Assembly: GCF_039645965.1 (NCBI RefSeq)
Contig: NZ_CP147917.1
Location: forward strand, 1,302,001 to 1,366,000
Length of the DNA stretch: 64,000 nt
Origin: Sulfurimonas sp. HSL3-2
Lineage (GTDB): Bacteria; Campylobacterota; Campylobacteria; Campylobacterales; Sulfurimonadaceae
Reading direction: 5' to 3'
The notes under the pieces are model-generated. The model was not told the origin of the DNA and made no database searches. It worked only from the letters and a program-made list of their open reading frames with translations. A program made the translations under genes and the position numbers. Below are positions 27,473 to 37,034 of this stretch, piece after piece. Each line of letters begins with the position of its first letter. Position 1 is the first letter of the stretch.

Positions 27473-29110
27473 CTAATCAAGATTATAGTATATGATCAGG
27501 ATTATATTTAACAAAAACATAACAGTAAAAGCAGTTCTATAAAAGAGTAACGGAGAACGTTCTATAATAGAACTGTTTTTTGGAAAGAAAGGCTTAACAT
27601 TTTGAGGGAACTGCAGTTCATACATCATCTCGGAATAATGCTGATATCTTCTCTCAGGCTCTATAGCGATAGCACGAAGTACAACACTGTCAAGCCAAGC
27701 CGGAATATTTTTATTGTAAATACTCGGTTTTTTGGCTTCTTTAAATATCGGATTTGAGAAAGGTTCTATCTCTCCATAGGGATATTTTTTTGTCAATGCC
27801 ATATAAAGTGTTACCCCTATAGCAAAAATCTCCGTTGTCTCACTTATAGCCTCATCTTTGAATCTTTGAGGAGAAAGATAGCTCGGCGTTCCGGCTCTTG
27901 AACTTGTCGAAAATATCTCAGTGATACTTCCGAAATCTATCATCTGAAAGCCCAGCTCACTGCCGTTTACTACGACCATGATGTTTTCAGGCTTGATATC
28001 ACCGTGTACAAGATCATATTTTAAAAGATACTGTGACATATCTAAAAGCATCTTTGAAAGCTTTATGGCATCGTCTATACTGATATTTTTTACGGAGATA
28101 TGGCTTTTAAGGTCTTCACCCTCAAGAAACTGCATTATATAGTAGCGGTATGTTCTCTTTTTTGGGATGACCGCTTTAGGAAAAAACTCCGATCGTAACC
28201 TCTTTGCATTCCACGCTTCCTTTACAAAAAGATCTAAAAACATCTCGTTATCGACAGCCTCAAGAGGAGGAAACTTTATGACATACTGTTTGGATTTTTT
28301 TGAACATATCCAAGTTCTGTCGTTTTGGATAAGAGACCTCTCTAATATATATCCGTCTATATCCTGACCTTTTTTCAGACTTTGCGGGATCAAAAGCTCC
28401 TGCTGTTTTAGTATCTCAAACTCATCTGCTTGTATTATGTCCAAGACTACGGCTGTCGTATCATCGGGAAGATGGTGCTGAGTGATCTTGCTCGCCTTTT
28501 TTACCAGACCGTGTGCACCAAATAGTATGCCGCTTTCCAAGCGGCTTGTCTCCATTATATTATAAAGGCCGTCACTGCACAACAGTATCTTGTCATCTTC
28601 TTGAATGATGTTCTCAAAATAGTAAGGTTCTGCCTCCTCTTCTATGCCTATCGCTTTTGTAAGTACATTTTCATACCCTTTTTCCTGCATAACATGGTCT
28701 TGTGAAAGCTGATTGATGCGCTTGTCCCGGTAAAGATAAATACGGCTGTCGCCTACATTGGCTCCATAGAGACGGTTTCCCTCTATGACCACTAAAGCCA
28801 GAGTCGTGACAAGTTCCGGGCGTTCATACTGGATGATCGATTCTTTATAAAGGATGGAATTGATGGATTTTATAAATGTAATGATAGATTTTTCGATGCT
28901 CCAGCTCTTTGGACGCATCTTGAAGTTGTTTATGAGATAGGAAGTGACCCTTGAAGCAGCCTGAGCTCCTTCTGCGGCACTTCCTACTCCGTCACAGACG
29001 ATCGCTACAGTAAGATCGCCTATGGTCTTTATATCATAAAAGTCATCACCGACGAGTTCTTTACCTTTAGCAAGTGTAAATCCTGAACTTTTTATGTTGG
29101 TCGATGACAT
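27473..29110 (-). CDS. Bifunctional PP2C phosphatase / Ser-Thr kinase fusion
   Basis: A 545-residue protein. Residues ~10-225 form a PP2C phosphatase with metal-site motifs VCDGVGSAAEG, GDSRIY, LLCSDGLYN and PDDTTAVV. Residues ~250-510 form a protein kinase with YVIKFPP (ATP lysine), LVHGDIKPENIM (catalytic loop, HGD instead of HRD), MIDFGS (metal aspartate) and GTPSYLSPQ. The glycine-rich loop is poor. A C-terminal hydrophobic helix (~520-541) anchors it to the membrane. Similar fusions recur beside assimilatory nitrate transporters in other proteobacteria. It lies 13 bp after the NarK-type gene, so it may adjust nitrate transport by phosphorylation; its target is unknown. Confidence 0.88.
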   Translation of the reverse strand: MSSTNIKSSGFTLAKGKELVGDDFYDIKTIGDLTVAIVCDGVGSAAEGAQAASRVTSYLINNFKMRPKSWSIEKSIITFIKSINSILYKESIIQYERPELVTTLALVVIEGNRLYGANVGDSRIYLYRDKRINQLSQDHVMQEKGYENVLTKAIGIEEEAEPYYFENIIQEDDKILLCSDGLYNIMETSRLESGILFGAHGLVKKASKITQHHLPDDTTAVVLDIIQADEFEILKQQELLIPQSLKKGQDIDGYILERSLIQNDRTWICSKKSKQYVIKFPPLEAVDNEMFLDLFVKEAWNAKRLRSEFFPKAVIPKKRTYRYYIMQFLEGEDLKSHISVKNISIDDAIKLSKMLLDMSQYLLKYDLVHGDIKPENIMVVVNGSELGFQMIDFGSITEIFSTSSRAGTPSYLSPQRFKDEAISETTEIFAIGVTLYMALTKKYPYGEIEPFSNPIFKEAKKPSIYNKNIPAWLDSVVLRAIAIEPERRYQHYSEMMYELQFPQNVKPFFPKNSSIIERSPLLFYRTAFTVMFLLNIILIIYYNLD

Positions 29111-29123
29111 CTTTTTCCTTGTA

Positions 29124-30404
29124 TTATATTCTACCGCCGGCTGTTACGCCCCATGTAGTTCTCCATCTTGTCTTGACAAGACTGATGCCGCTTAAAGCGA
29201 TGACTACCACTGCTGCAAATATCATAAAACCTGCAGCGTAACCGTCAAACGCTCCTTTGCTCCAGCCAAGAGTCTTGATGAGTGCCGTACCGCCAAGTCC
29301 GCCTGCAGCACCTATTATACCTGTCATTATACCAATATCTTTACCGAATCTCTGAGGGACAAGTTGAAAAACGGCACCGTTTGCCATTCCAAGATTTGCC
29401 ATGATCAAAAACAGGACTAATATAGCGACATAAAACGGCAACACAATATAAGCATTTATCATAGCCATAAGTGCGACAGTTCCGAAGAACAGATAAAGCG
29501 ACTTGATACCGCCCATCTTGTCTGCGATCGCTCCGCCTACCGGACGCAGTACCGCACCTGCAAATATACATAAAGCTCCAAAATATCCCGCGACCACTTT
29601 GACATTTCCCTCATCTAAAAAGTCAAGACCGAATGCACTCATATCAGCCTGATACGTGTTCATAAGATAAACTTTCATGTACCCTGCAAACCCGACAAAA
29701 CCGCCGAAACTCACTGCATAAAAAAGGTTGAACCACCAAGTGTCTTTGTCTTTTAAAAGTTTAAGATAATCTCCAAGTTTTTTAGGACGAGGCGTATATA
29801 CTTCCGCAGGTGCATCTTTTGCCATAAACATATATGCGATAAAGATGATGGTAGAAAGAACGCCGCCGACAAGAAAAACAGCTTCCCATCCCCAAAGTTC
29901 AGCGATCTTCGGAGCAAAGAGGAAGTCTATGACAACACCGATGTTGCCGGCTCCGGCAATCCCTAAAACGACTCCTTGAAGTTTTGGAGGATACCATTGA
30001 CCTGCTTGCGGCAGTGCCACGGCAAAAGAAGCACCTGCAAAACCAAGACCGAATGCAACAAGCAGAAGTTCATTATAAGTGATACCTACACCTCTAAAAT
30101 ATGCATAAAAAAGCACACCGATGACAACTGCCTGAGAGACAAGAGCTGTCGTTTTCGCTCCAAACTTATCGACACCAAAACCAAGAAGGATCCTTAAAAG
30201 TGCTCCTGCCAAGATAGGGATAGATAACAAAGTCGCTTTTTGTGAAGCACTCATGATAAATCCGCCAAGCGCTAACGCTTCACTTATCTCTGTTGAAAGT
30301 GGCCCTAACATAGTCCACACCATAAAACTAAAATCAAAATACAAAAATGCTGCCATAAGTGTCGGCCAGTGTCCTTGTCCTTTTAATGCTTTAAATCCTG
30401 CCAT
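29124..30404 (-). CDS. NarK/NasA-type nitrate/nitrite transporter (MFS)
   Basis: A 426-residue major facilitator protein with about twelve helices. Both nitrate signature regions are visible: GASFAVALPQAGQWYPPKLQG in the fifth-helix area and NLGMANGAVFQLVPQRFG in the second half, each glycine- and alanine-rich. Placement with siroheme synthase, nitrite reductase and nitrate reductase supports nitrate uptake for assimilation. It is the first gene of a two-gene operon with the PP2C-kinase gene and is divergent from the siroheme synthase gene, sharing one operator. Confidence 0.92.
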   Translation of the reverse strand: MAGFKALKGQGHWPTLMAAFLYFDFSFMVWTMLGPLSTEISEALALGGFIMSASQKATLLSIPILAGALLRILLGFGVDKFGAKTTALVSQAVVIGVLFYAYFRGVGITYNELLLVAFGLGFAGASFAVALPQAGQWYPPKLQGVVLGIAGAGNIGVVIDFLFAPKIAELWGWEAVFLVGGVLSTIIFIAYMFMAKDAPAEVYTPRPKKLGDYLKLLKDKDTWWFNLFYAVSFGGFVGFAGYMKVYLMNTYQADMSAFGLDFLDEGNVKVVAGYFGALCIFAGAVLRPVGGAIADKMGGIKSLYLFFGTVALMAMINAYIVLPFYVAILVLFLIMANLGMANGAVFQLVPQRFGKDIGIMTGIIGAAGGLGGTALIKTLGWSKGAFDGYAAGFMIFAAVVVIALSGISLVKTRWRTTWGVTAGGRI

Positions 30405-30453
30405 TTTGTTTTCCTTAAACTTAATTTTTCATTAACATTGTTCGAACATCAAA

Positions 30454-30545
30454 ATTATAACACTATAAAAACCCTAAATTACCCAGTCTATTGTTTAAAA
30501 TTTATACAACTTAATATTAATTTTACATTAAATTGATGTTACAAT
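30454..30545. promoter_or_regulatory. Divergent nitrogen-controlled promoters of the nitrate transporter and siroheme/nitrite reductase operons
   Basis: A near-perfect palindrome TGTTTAAAATTTATACA (30492-30508, centre 30500) lies in the 175-bp divergent region. On the minus strand a TATAAT box begins 41 bases away (30459-30454) for the transporter. On the plus strand a TACAAT box begins 40 bases away (30540-30545) for siroheme synthase. One operator therefore sits at the same distance from two divergent promoters, the geometry also seen at 37079. Confidence 0.7.
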
Positions 30546-30579
30546 TTTCCAACTAGATAAGTTAGTTGAGAGGAAAAAC

Positions 30580-31833
30580 ATGACGACTTTACCTATTATA
30601 TTACATAATAAGAAGATATTGCTTCTTGGTGCTTCAAATGTTGCACTTCAAAAAGCGCTGGTATTACATAGAAACAAGATCGAATTTGAAGTGATAGCAA
30701 AAGAGATCGATGAAAGAATAAAAGAGTTTACACAAAAGCTTACATGTAAAGAGTTTGAGCCAAGCGATGTGGCAGACTATGAGATAGTCGTCGATGCGAC
30801 GGGAGATAAAAAAGTCTCCGATATGCTGCTAAAGATAAAAAAAGAAAAAAATATCCTTATAAATATAGTAGATATCCCCGAACTTTGCGATTTTTTCTTT
30901 GCTTCGCTTTTAGAGTACGGCGACTTGAAGATCGCGGTTAGCTCAGGCGGAGCTTCTCCTACCATCACACAAGTAGTGCGCGACAAGATAAAAGAGATCG
31001 TTCCAAAAGAGATAGCGCTTCTCACAGAGGAGAAACGCGTCGAGAGAGAAAACGGCATCATCAATAAAGAGGATGCAAGACTCAAAACTAAACAACTTCT
31101 CTCCAAAGTATATCTTGTCGGATGCGGAACGGGTGATGTGGAGCTTCTGACACTCAAAGCATACAGGATCATCCAGAGCGTGGACGTCGTCTTTATAGAC
31201 CACCTCATAGCAGATGAGATCATCGACATTATCCCTAAAGAAACAAAACGTGTCTTTGTAGGAAAACAAAAAGGGTTTCACTCCGTCAAGCAGGAGGAGA
31301 TTAACAGACTTCTTTTAGAGTATGCACAAGAGGGCTATACGATAGCAAGACTTAAAAGCGGTGACCCGTATATCTTCGGACGCGGAAGCGAAGAGGCTAT
31401 CTCTATGGTCGAAAACGGCATAAGAGTAGAAGTGATACCGGGTATCTCTTCAGCGATCGCAGGACCTCTTCTATCAGGCATCGCCCCTACTGCAAGAGGG
31501 TATGCTACAAACCTATCCATCGTATCGGCGCACCTGGCAGGCAATAGAGTCAACCTTGAATGGATACCGCTCTTAAAATATGAGAACCATACTGTCGTAG
31601 TGCTAATGGGAGTATCACGTGCAAAAGAGATAAAAAAATGTGCGGCAAACATTGGTGTAAGTATGGACAAAGATGTAGCGATCATCTCAAATGCATCTAG
31701 AGTAGATCAGAGTGTGGCTATCGGAAAGTTAAGTAAGTTAGAGGAGTTGTGCAAAGACGCTATGCGTCCTGCACTCATAGTTTTCGGCGATGTGGTTAAT
31801 CTGCACAATGTATTACCTAAATATGGAGAATAA
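30580..31833 (+). CDS. cysG: Siroheme synthase, CysG-like (precorrin-2 dehydrogenase plus uroporphyrinogen-III methyltransferase)
   Basis: A 417-residue fusion. The N-terminal ~150 residues match the NAD-dependent precorrin-2 dehydrogenase/ferrochelatase module, with KILLLGASNVALQKA near the start and SSGGASPTITQVVRDKI later. The C-terminal ~240 residues match the SAM-dependent uroporphyrinogen-III C-methyltransferase: VYLVGCGTGDVELLTLKA, RLKSGDPYIFGRGSEE and VEVIPGISSAIAGP. It should make siroheme for the nitrite reductase encoded three bases downstream. It is somewhat shorter than E. coli CysG (457 residues), mainly in the first module. Confidence 0.92.
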   Translation: MTTLPIILHNKKILLLGASNVALQKALVLHRNKIEFEVIAKEIDERIKEFTQKLTCKEFEPSDVADYEIVVDATGDKKVSDMLLKIKKEKNILINIVDIPELCDFFFASLLEYGDLKIAVSSGGASPTITQVVRDKIKEIVPKEIALLTEEKRVERENGIINKEDARLKTKQLLSKVYLVGCGTGDVELLTLKAYRIIQSVDVVFIDHLIADEIIDIIPKETKRVFVGKQKGFHSVKQEEINRLLLEYAQEGYTIARLKSGDPYIFGRGSEEAISMVENGIRVEVIPGISSAIAGPLLSGIAPTARGYATNLSIVSAHLAGNRVNLEWIPLLKYENHTVVVLMGVSRAKEIKKCAANIGVSMDKDVAIISNASRVDQSVAIGKLSKLEELCKDAMRPALIVFGDVVNLHNVLPKYGE

Positions 31834-31835
31834 AA

Positions 31836-33749
31836 ATGGAAATGTTACAAAAAGCATATGAAGCAAGAAGTAAAAAAATAAACAAGATAGAGGAGATCAA
31901 ACAACTAAAAAAACCGATGGATGTCTTTGCTAAACTGGATGACTATGCTAAAGGCGGTTACGATTCCATCCCGGATGAAGACAAAAAGTACTTTTTAAAA
32001 TGTTTCGGACTCTTTGACAAAAACGACCTTACTCCTAAACAGTTCATGATGCGTGTGCGCATTCCCGGAGGTCATCTAAACTCTGCTCAGGCAAAAGTCT
32101 TGGGAGAGGTCGCACGCGACTTTGGACAAGACTACATAGATATCACCACAAGAGCGCAGATCGAGCTTCGTTATCTTAATATCGAAAATATCCCAACGCT
32201 AATAAAAAGACTTCAAGAAGTCGGCATCGACTCCTATCAGACGGGTGTGGACAACTTTAGAAACATCGTAAACGATCCGCTGGACAAGTATGCATTTGAC
32301 AATGTCCTGCCCTCTCAAGACCTTTTAGTAAAGATACAAAGCAAGTTTTTACATGATCCAAAATGGATAAGCGCTCTTCCAAGAAAGTTCAATACGGCCA
32401 TATCGGGTTCACTTTCAAACAGATGCAACGTTTTTGGTCATGACTGCTGTTTTATACTCGCGCAAAAAGAGGGTGTGTACGGTTACAACATGTATCTTGG
32501 CGGAAAAGTCGGTGAAATCGCTAAAAGTGCAGACATATTTTTATCTTCTCATGAGGAAGTTCTCCAAGCTTATGCGTCGATCATCGATCTCTTTAAAAGA
32601 TTCGGCTTCAGAGACAACAGAAACAAGAACAGACTCCACTTTCTTATCCAAGAGGTCGGGATGAATGAGATCTCTGCTGCCATACGTCAAAATGCCGGTG
32701 TCGATTTTGCGACAGCGGGCGAGACAATGACGAGTCTTGATTTTACCGATGCAGACCACGGAAAAGTACAGCTGCGAGACGGCAGTTTTGGTTTACATGT
32801 AGTCGTACCTTCGGGGATATTCAGCGGAAGCGATCTCCTACATGTAAGTCTTCTGAGCCAAAAGTACGGAAACGGCGAGATAAGATTCAGTGTTGAGCAA
32901 AATCTGTATATCTTGGGTGTCAAAGATGTAGATGCGCTTTTAAAAGAGGAGTTTTTTAACAAATACAAAAACATCAATACGCCCTATTTTAACAATCTTA
33001 TCGCATGTGCCGGGACAAAACATTGCGCATTCGGCGTCATAGAAAACAAAGAGGATGCCATCAATATGGCGGACTACCTCAGCACTAATGTTCCACTAGA
33101 GTCTGGACGCGTGAGGATGTACTGGTCGGCTTGTGTCAAAGGATGCGGGCTTCACGGACTTGGGGACATTGGATTTGAGGGGTGTAAAGCAAAAGTCAAC
33201 GGCGTGACAGAAGACGGTGTTCATATCAGTCTTGGCGGAAAACTTGTGAGTGAAGGGGTCGAGGGCTACACAGTCATCAAAGGGGCACCGCTGAGATATG
33301 CACACCTCTTTGTCGAGAGTCTGATGCTGGAGTATAAAAAACTCCGCATAAAGAATGAACCGTTTGAAAAGTTTCACGACAGAGTCCTGACACTCTACAC
33401 TTCGGCATATATCGGTTTTTTCATGCAGTTAAAAGCCTATCTTAAAGCAAAGAACATTGAGCTTGAGCTCGATATTGACAGGATTACAAATACAGGGAAG
33501 AACGAGGAGTTCGAGCTTTTTGAACTCGGAAGAAGACTCTACTACCTCTTAACAAAGCAGGAACCCTATTTATCATATGAGAGATTTACAAATGCAAATC
33601 CACGGGAAAAACTTGAAGATATTAGAAAACTCTGTTCACAAGTAGATGAGAATCTTGCACAGATTATAGAAAGAATGATAGGGAATGAAAACAGAGCGCT
33701 TGTCTTTTCGGAACTATTGGCGTTTATAGAACTAAGCAGTGAAAGCTAA
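31836..33749 (+). CDS. nirA: Ferredoxin-type assimilatory nitrite reductase (NirA family)
   Basis: A 637-residue sulfite/nitrite reductase hemoprotein. The substrate half shows HLNSAQAKVLGEVARDFG and DITTRAQIELRY. The siroheme/4Fe-4S ligands lie in CAGTKHCAFG (C-x5-C) and SACVKGCGLHG (C-x3-C). It reduces nitrite to ammonium with six electrons from ferredoxin in the cytoplasm. Nitrite rather than sulfite is favoured by the nitrate transporter and nitrate reductase nearby. About 120 residues after the usual end are charged and predicted helical with no recognised domain, so the protein is longer than typical NirA (~510-560 residues). Probably co-transcribed with the siroheme gene. Confidence 0.88.
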   Translation: MEMLQKAYEARSKKINKIEEIKQLKKPMDVFAKLDDYAKGGYDSIPDEDKKYFLKCFGLFDKNDLTPKQFMMRVRIPGGHLNSAQAKVLGEVARDFGQDYIDITTRAQIELRYLNIENIPTLIKRLQEVGIDSYQTGVDNFRNIVNDPLDKYAFDNVLPSQDLLVKIQSKFLHDPKWISALPRKFNTAISGSLSNRCNVFGHDCCFILAQKEGVYGYNMYLGGKVGEIAKSADIFLSSHEEVLQAYASIIDLFKRFGFRDNRNKNRLHFLIQEVGMNEISAAIRQNAGVDFATAGETMTSLDFTDADHGKVQLRDGSFGLHVVVPSGIFSGSDLLHVSLLSQKYGNGEIRFSVEQNLYILGVKDVDALLKEEFFNKYKNINTPYFNNLIACAGTKHCAFGVIENKEDAINMADYLSTNVPLESGRVRMYWSACVKGCGLHGLGDIGFEGCKAKVNGVTEDGVHISLGGKLVSEGVEGYTVIKGAPLRYAHLFVESLMLEYKKLRIKNEPFEKFHDRVLTLYTSAYIGFFMQLKAYLKAKNIELELDIDRITNTGKNEEFELFELGRRLYYLLTKQEPYLSYERFTNANPREKLEDIRKLCSQVDENLAQIIERMIGNENRALVFSELLAFIELSSES

Positions 33750-33768
33750 ATCGGAGTTCCGATTTAGC
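33745..33768. terminator. Bidirectional hairpin at the nirA stop codon
   Basis: A 10-bp perfect stem (GCTAAATCGG / CCGATTTAGC, four-base loop AGTT) includes the nirA TAA stop and ends nine bases before the convergent ferritin-like gene stop. There is no clear T-run after either arm, so it may act as a weak or bidirectional terminator. Confidence 0.55.
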
Positions 33769-33776
33769 ACTACAAC

Positions 33777-34292
33777 CTACTGCAGATTTTTCTTGATCTC
33801 CGCTATAAACTCATGGATATCATCATAAAGTGCTTGCAGATCCTCCTCATGTTCCACCTCATCGGCCAGTATCTGAGAGACCATGTCATAAGTGACGATA
33901 TCTTTGTCTTTTGTGATATCCGCGATCTCTGAATAGATGCCGATAGCACACTGCTCACCCTTGATCGCCTGTTGTAAGATCGGCAGTACATTAGCATCAG
34001 TCGGTGCATCGTATCCGCAGTTTGTATGGGTGAACCACTCTTTTGGACTAAGCAGTGGTGTTCCTCCAAGCTGGATAATACGGTCGCATAACATCGTTGC
34101 ATGACGAAGTTCATCCGCTGCATGCTGCGTCAGTTCAGTAATAGCTGCATCTTTCATGATTCCCTGAATGACTTTACTTTCCGTAAAATATTGATAGTAT
34201 GCCAGCCACTCATCGGCGTAGGCTTTATTTAAAAGACGTGTAACGGTATCAGCCTCGATCCCTTTAAGTATCGATATTCCTCTCTTTGCCAT
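33777..34292 (-). CDS. Ferritin-like / Dps-type four-helix protein
   Basis: A 171-residue, all-helical ferritin-superfamily protein. Carboxylate/histidine iron ligands are visible as ADEWLAYYQYF, ADELRHATMLCDR, IKGEQCAIGIYSEI and ADEVEHEEDLQAL, matching the E-x-xH pattern of a di-iron centre. It probably stores iron or reduces peroxide. AAGGAG six bases before the ATG supports the start. It follows the desulforubrerythrin gene by 14 bp, so the two form an oxidative-stress operon within the nitrate region. Bacterioferritin-like versus Dps-like cannot be settled by eye. Confidence 0.82.
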   Translation of the reverse strand: MAKRGISILKGIEADTVTRLLNKAYADEWLAYYQYFTESKVIQGIMKDAAITELTQHAADELRHATMLCDRIIQLGGTPLLSPKEWFTHTNCGYDAPTDANVLPILQQAIKGEQCAIGIYSEIADITKDKDIVTYDMVSQILADEVEHEEDLQALYDDIHEFIAEIKKNLQ

Positions 34293-34306
34293 GTTGAACT
34301 CCTTTT

Positions 34307-34954
34307 TTAATACAGATGTTCTCTTTTGAAGTACTCTTGAGGCACTTTACATAATGGACATGCTTTTGGCGGTTTTTTGCCTCTGTGGACATGCCCGCAT
34401 ACTTCGCATACCCAATACTCATCCTCATCACTGCTAAAAAAGCCCTCCTCTTCAAGGGCACGTTTAAGCTCGCCGTATTCGCGTTCATGCTCGACTTCCA
34501 CTTTTGCGATCGCTTTTAACAGACGGGCAATATCTTTATGACCTTCTGCTTCAGCTATCTCCGCAAAGTTCGGGTACATCTGAGTGTGTTCATAGTTTTC
34601 ACCCGCCATCGCCATATCAAGGTTTTTTAGGGTCTCATGCATCTCTATACCGTACATCAGTTTATTGTAAGCCTCATACTCGGCTTTTGCATGATACTTT
34701 TCATTCATAGCAGACTCGGCAAAATGGTCGGCTATGGCGTGCCATCCCGCTTCGCGTGCAAGTTCTCCGAAAAACTCGTATTTGTTACGAGCCTGACTCT
34801 CTCCTGCAAACGCTTTCATCAGGTTTACTGCAGTTAAATCTGTAGTCGTACACTCCATGGGCTGCTGACAACAGGTAAGCTTACCGCCGCCTACATGCTG
34901 GACCTCTACTTCGTTTCCACAGACATTGCACTTATATGTCTCATACTGCCTCAT
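34307..34954 (-). CDS. Desulforubrerythrin
   Basis: A ~215-residue, three-domain iron protein. It has an N-terminal desulforedoxin-like module (CNVCGNEVEV...CC, residues ~8-28), then a rubrerythrin four-helix di-iron domain (ESQARNKYEFFGELA, NEKYHAKAEYEAY, EVEHEREYGEL). A C-terminal rubredoxin follows (CEVCGHVHRGKKPPKACPLC). This exact arrangement was described in Campylobacter jejuni as desulforubrerythrin, an NAD(P)H-linked hydrogen peroxide reductase. I chose ATG 34954, eight bases after AAGGAG, over a GTG three codons upstream that abuts the ribosome-binding site. Confidence 0.92.
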   Translation of the reverse strand: MRQYETYKCNVCGNEVEVQHVGGGKLTCCQQPMECTTTDLTAVNLMKAFAGESQARNKYEFFGELAREAGWHAIADHFAESAMNEKYHAKAEYEAYNKLMYGIEMHETLKNLDMAMAGENYEHTQMYPNFAEIAEAEGHKDIARLLKAIAKVEVEHEREYGELKRALEEEGFFSSDEDEYWVCEVCGHVHRGKKPPKACPLCKVPQEYFKREHLY

Positions 34955-35025
34955 ATATTGCACTCCTTCAAATTTGATATGCTATGAGTATAGAGCAGTT
35001 GTTCTTAAAAGAAAATAATTATCCT

Positions 35026-37005
35026 TTATAGCTTCTCAATTTTAACTGCACTGTGATTGTAATCAGGTTCCAGCGATTCACTGTCATACAAGTCATTAGT
35101 CAGATAGTTTATCTCTCTGTTACTTATAGGGATAAAGATGTTTTTTTCATTGATATCCTCCGTCACAAGAGCTTTAGTGACAAGCTCTCCTCTTTTTGAG
35201 ATCACTTTTATACTGTCTCCATCTTTTATATCCAGCTTCTGTGCATCAAGCGGATTTATCTCACAAAAGTTTAGTTCTTTGTACTTTAACAAAGTCGTGG
35301 GGAGGTTCGTCTTTGTCCCGCTGTGCCACTGGTCACGTGTACGTCCCGTCAAAAGGATAAACGGATACTCCAATGATGTTTTCTCGCTTAAAAGCCTGTT
35401 TTCCACGAAGTAAAGATTTCCTTTTTTATCAGGTGTCAGGAACTCTTTTATGTTTTGTCCCCAGATAAACGCACTGTTATACATCTCGTCATAATCGGCT
35501 TTATGAATATCCATATAACCGTTAAGCTTTGTCATCTCCTGATACTCTTTAAAGATCTCTTTTGGAGTTTTAAAATTAAAAGCCTCTTTATATCCCAACT
35601 CTCTTGCTATGAGCTGAAATATCTCCCAGTCGGGCTTAGAGTCGATTGACTGACGGGTTATCCTTTCCTGTCTTGTTATCGTCCTGTCCAGATTTGTCTG
35701 CGTCCCCTCCTTTTCTCCCCATGGAGATGCAGGAAGTCTTACATGTGCAAACTTTGAACTTTCAGAGTTCTCATAAGCGTTGATCTCCACGACAAAAGGG
35801 ATCTTCTTGATCAATTCCTCCATCTTGTTTCTGTTTGGCAGATGGTAGACCGGGTCCGTATGACAGATGATGAGTACGTCAAGATTCGCTTCTAGCATCT
35901 GTGTCGCAGTAAGTCCTGCGTGTGAAGCGACATTTTCGCTATTCCAGAACTTCGAGACTTTTTTGACGCTCTCTTTGTCAAATCCGAGATGCACGGCAAG
36001 CATCGTAGAGAGTCCTCCTACCTCACGTCCGCCCATCGCATTTGGCTGACCCGTAAGACTGAGCGGTCCGTTGCCCTCTGTAAATATCTTTCCGGTAAGC
36101 AGATGCGTATTAATTAGTGCCACGTTCTTGTCTACACCCTGAACTGACTGGTTAAGTCCCATAGTCCATGCTGTTATGATATTTTGACTGTTTTTATATA
36201 GCTCGAAGAACTCGTCAAACTGCTCTTGTGTGAGTCCAGTTCTTTTTATCATCTTGGTAGTCGGTACTCTTTTGAACTTGTTTTTTAAGAGTTCAAAATT
36301 GTTTACATGACCTTCTACAAACTCTTTGTCATAGAGTTCTTCATCTATAAGGCGCTTTGAGATCAGATTGAAAAAGTCGATGTCTCCCCCTGCTTTAATG
36401 GGCAGGTACAAGTCGGCTATCTTTGCGGTCTCGGTGTTTCTCGGATCGATGACCACCACTTTTAGACCATCTTTTTTTGCTTTTTTGATCTGATTATGAA
36501 ACACTACGTGAGCTTCGGCAGTGTTGGCTCCGGCTAAGATGAGCAGGTCTGATTTAAAAATATCATCCATTCTAAGAGGGACAAAATCTGCTCCTATCGT
36601 CTTTTTGTATGCTACTACCGCACTCGACATACATGTACGGCTGTTGGTATCGACATTTGGCGTGCCTATGAAACCTTTTCCGAGTTTGTTTGCTATATAG
36701 TAGTCCTCCGTTAAAAGCTGACCAGAGAGATAAAACCCTATCTTCTCTTTTGTACTCTCTTGTATCTTCCTAGCTATAAGTGCTATGGCATCTTCCCATT
36801 TCACTGTCGTAAACTCTTCATCTATACTGTTTCTATATACGGGTCTTAAAAGTCTTGTGTCGGTTTGTATGCTTACAAGCTCAGACACACCCTTTGAACA
36901 CACCTTGCCAAAGTTTGTAGGATAAGTAACATCGCCTATCAAATTTTTTTCATCATATTCCAAACCGCATCCAACACCGCAATATCCGCAAACAGACTTA
37001 ATCAT
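35026..37005 (-). CDS. Assimilatory nitrate reductase catalytic subunit (NarB/NasC type)
   Basis: A 659-residue molybdopterin oxidoreductase. The N-terminal 4Fe-4S site is CGYCGVGC...GKVCSKG (C-x2-C-x3-C-x24-C). Mo-bisMGD binding segments include NSRTCMSSAVVAYK, the region of the usual molybdenum ligand cysteine, and NAMGGREVGG. There is no signal peptide or Tat motif, so it is cytoplasmic, and there is no extra 2Fe-2S domain, as in ferredoxin- or flavodoxin-linked NarB. It would reduce nitrate to nitrite for NirA. It is divergent from a porin gene and shares its operator. A formate dehydrogenase-like role is less likely given the neighbours. Confidence 0.85.
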   Translation of the reverse strand: MIKSVCGYCGVGCGLEYDEKNLIGDVTYPTNFGKVCSKGVSELVSIQTDTRLLRPVYRNSIDEEFTTVKWEDAIALIARKIQESTKEKIGFYLSGQLLTEDYYIANKLGKGFIGTPNVDTNSRTCMSSAVVAYKKTIGADFVPLRMDDIFKSDLLILAGANTAEAHVVFHNQIKKAKKDGLKVVVIDPRNTETAKIADLYLPIKAGGDIDFFNLISKRLIDEELYDKEFVEGHVNNFELLKNKFKRVPTTKMIKRTGLTQEQFDEFFELYKNSQNIITAWTMGLNQSVQGVDKNVALINTHLLTGKIFTEGNGPLSLTGQPNAMGGREVGGLSTMLAVHLGFDKESVKKVSKFWNSENVASHAGLTATQMLEANLDVLIICHTDPVYHLPNRNKMEELIKKIPFVVEINAYENSESSKFAHVRLPASPWGEKEGTQTNLDRTITRQERITRQSIDSKPDWEIFQLIARELGYKEAFNFKTPKEIFKEYQEMTKLNGYMDIHKADYDEMYNSAFIWGQNIKEFLTPDKKGNLYFVENRLLSEKTSLEYPFILLTGRTRDQWHSGTKTNLPTTLLKYKELNFCEINPLDAQKLDIKDGDSIKVISKRGELVTKALVTEDINEKNIFIPISNREINYLTNDLYDSESLEPDYNHSAVKIEKL

Positions 37006-37034
37006 TCATAACCTCTATATAATACATTTTCAAA

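Noticed and set aside
31836-33749. Assimilatory sulfite reductase
   Set aside because: The cysteine motifs are shared by both families, but the nitrate transporter, nitrate reductase and shared operator favour nitrite reductase.
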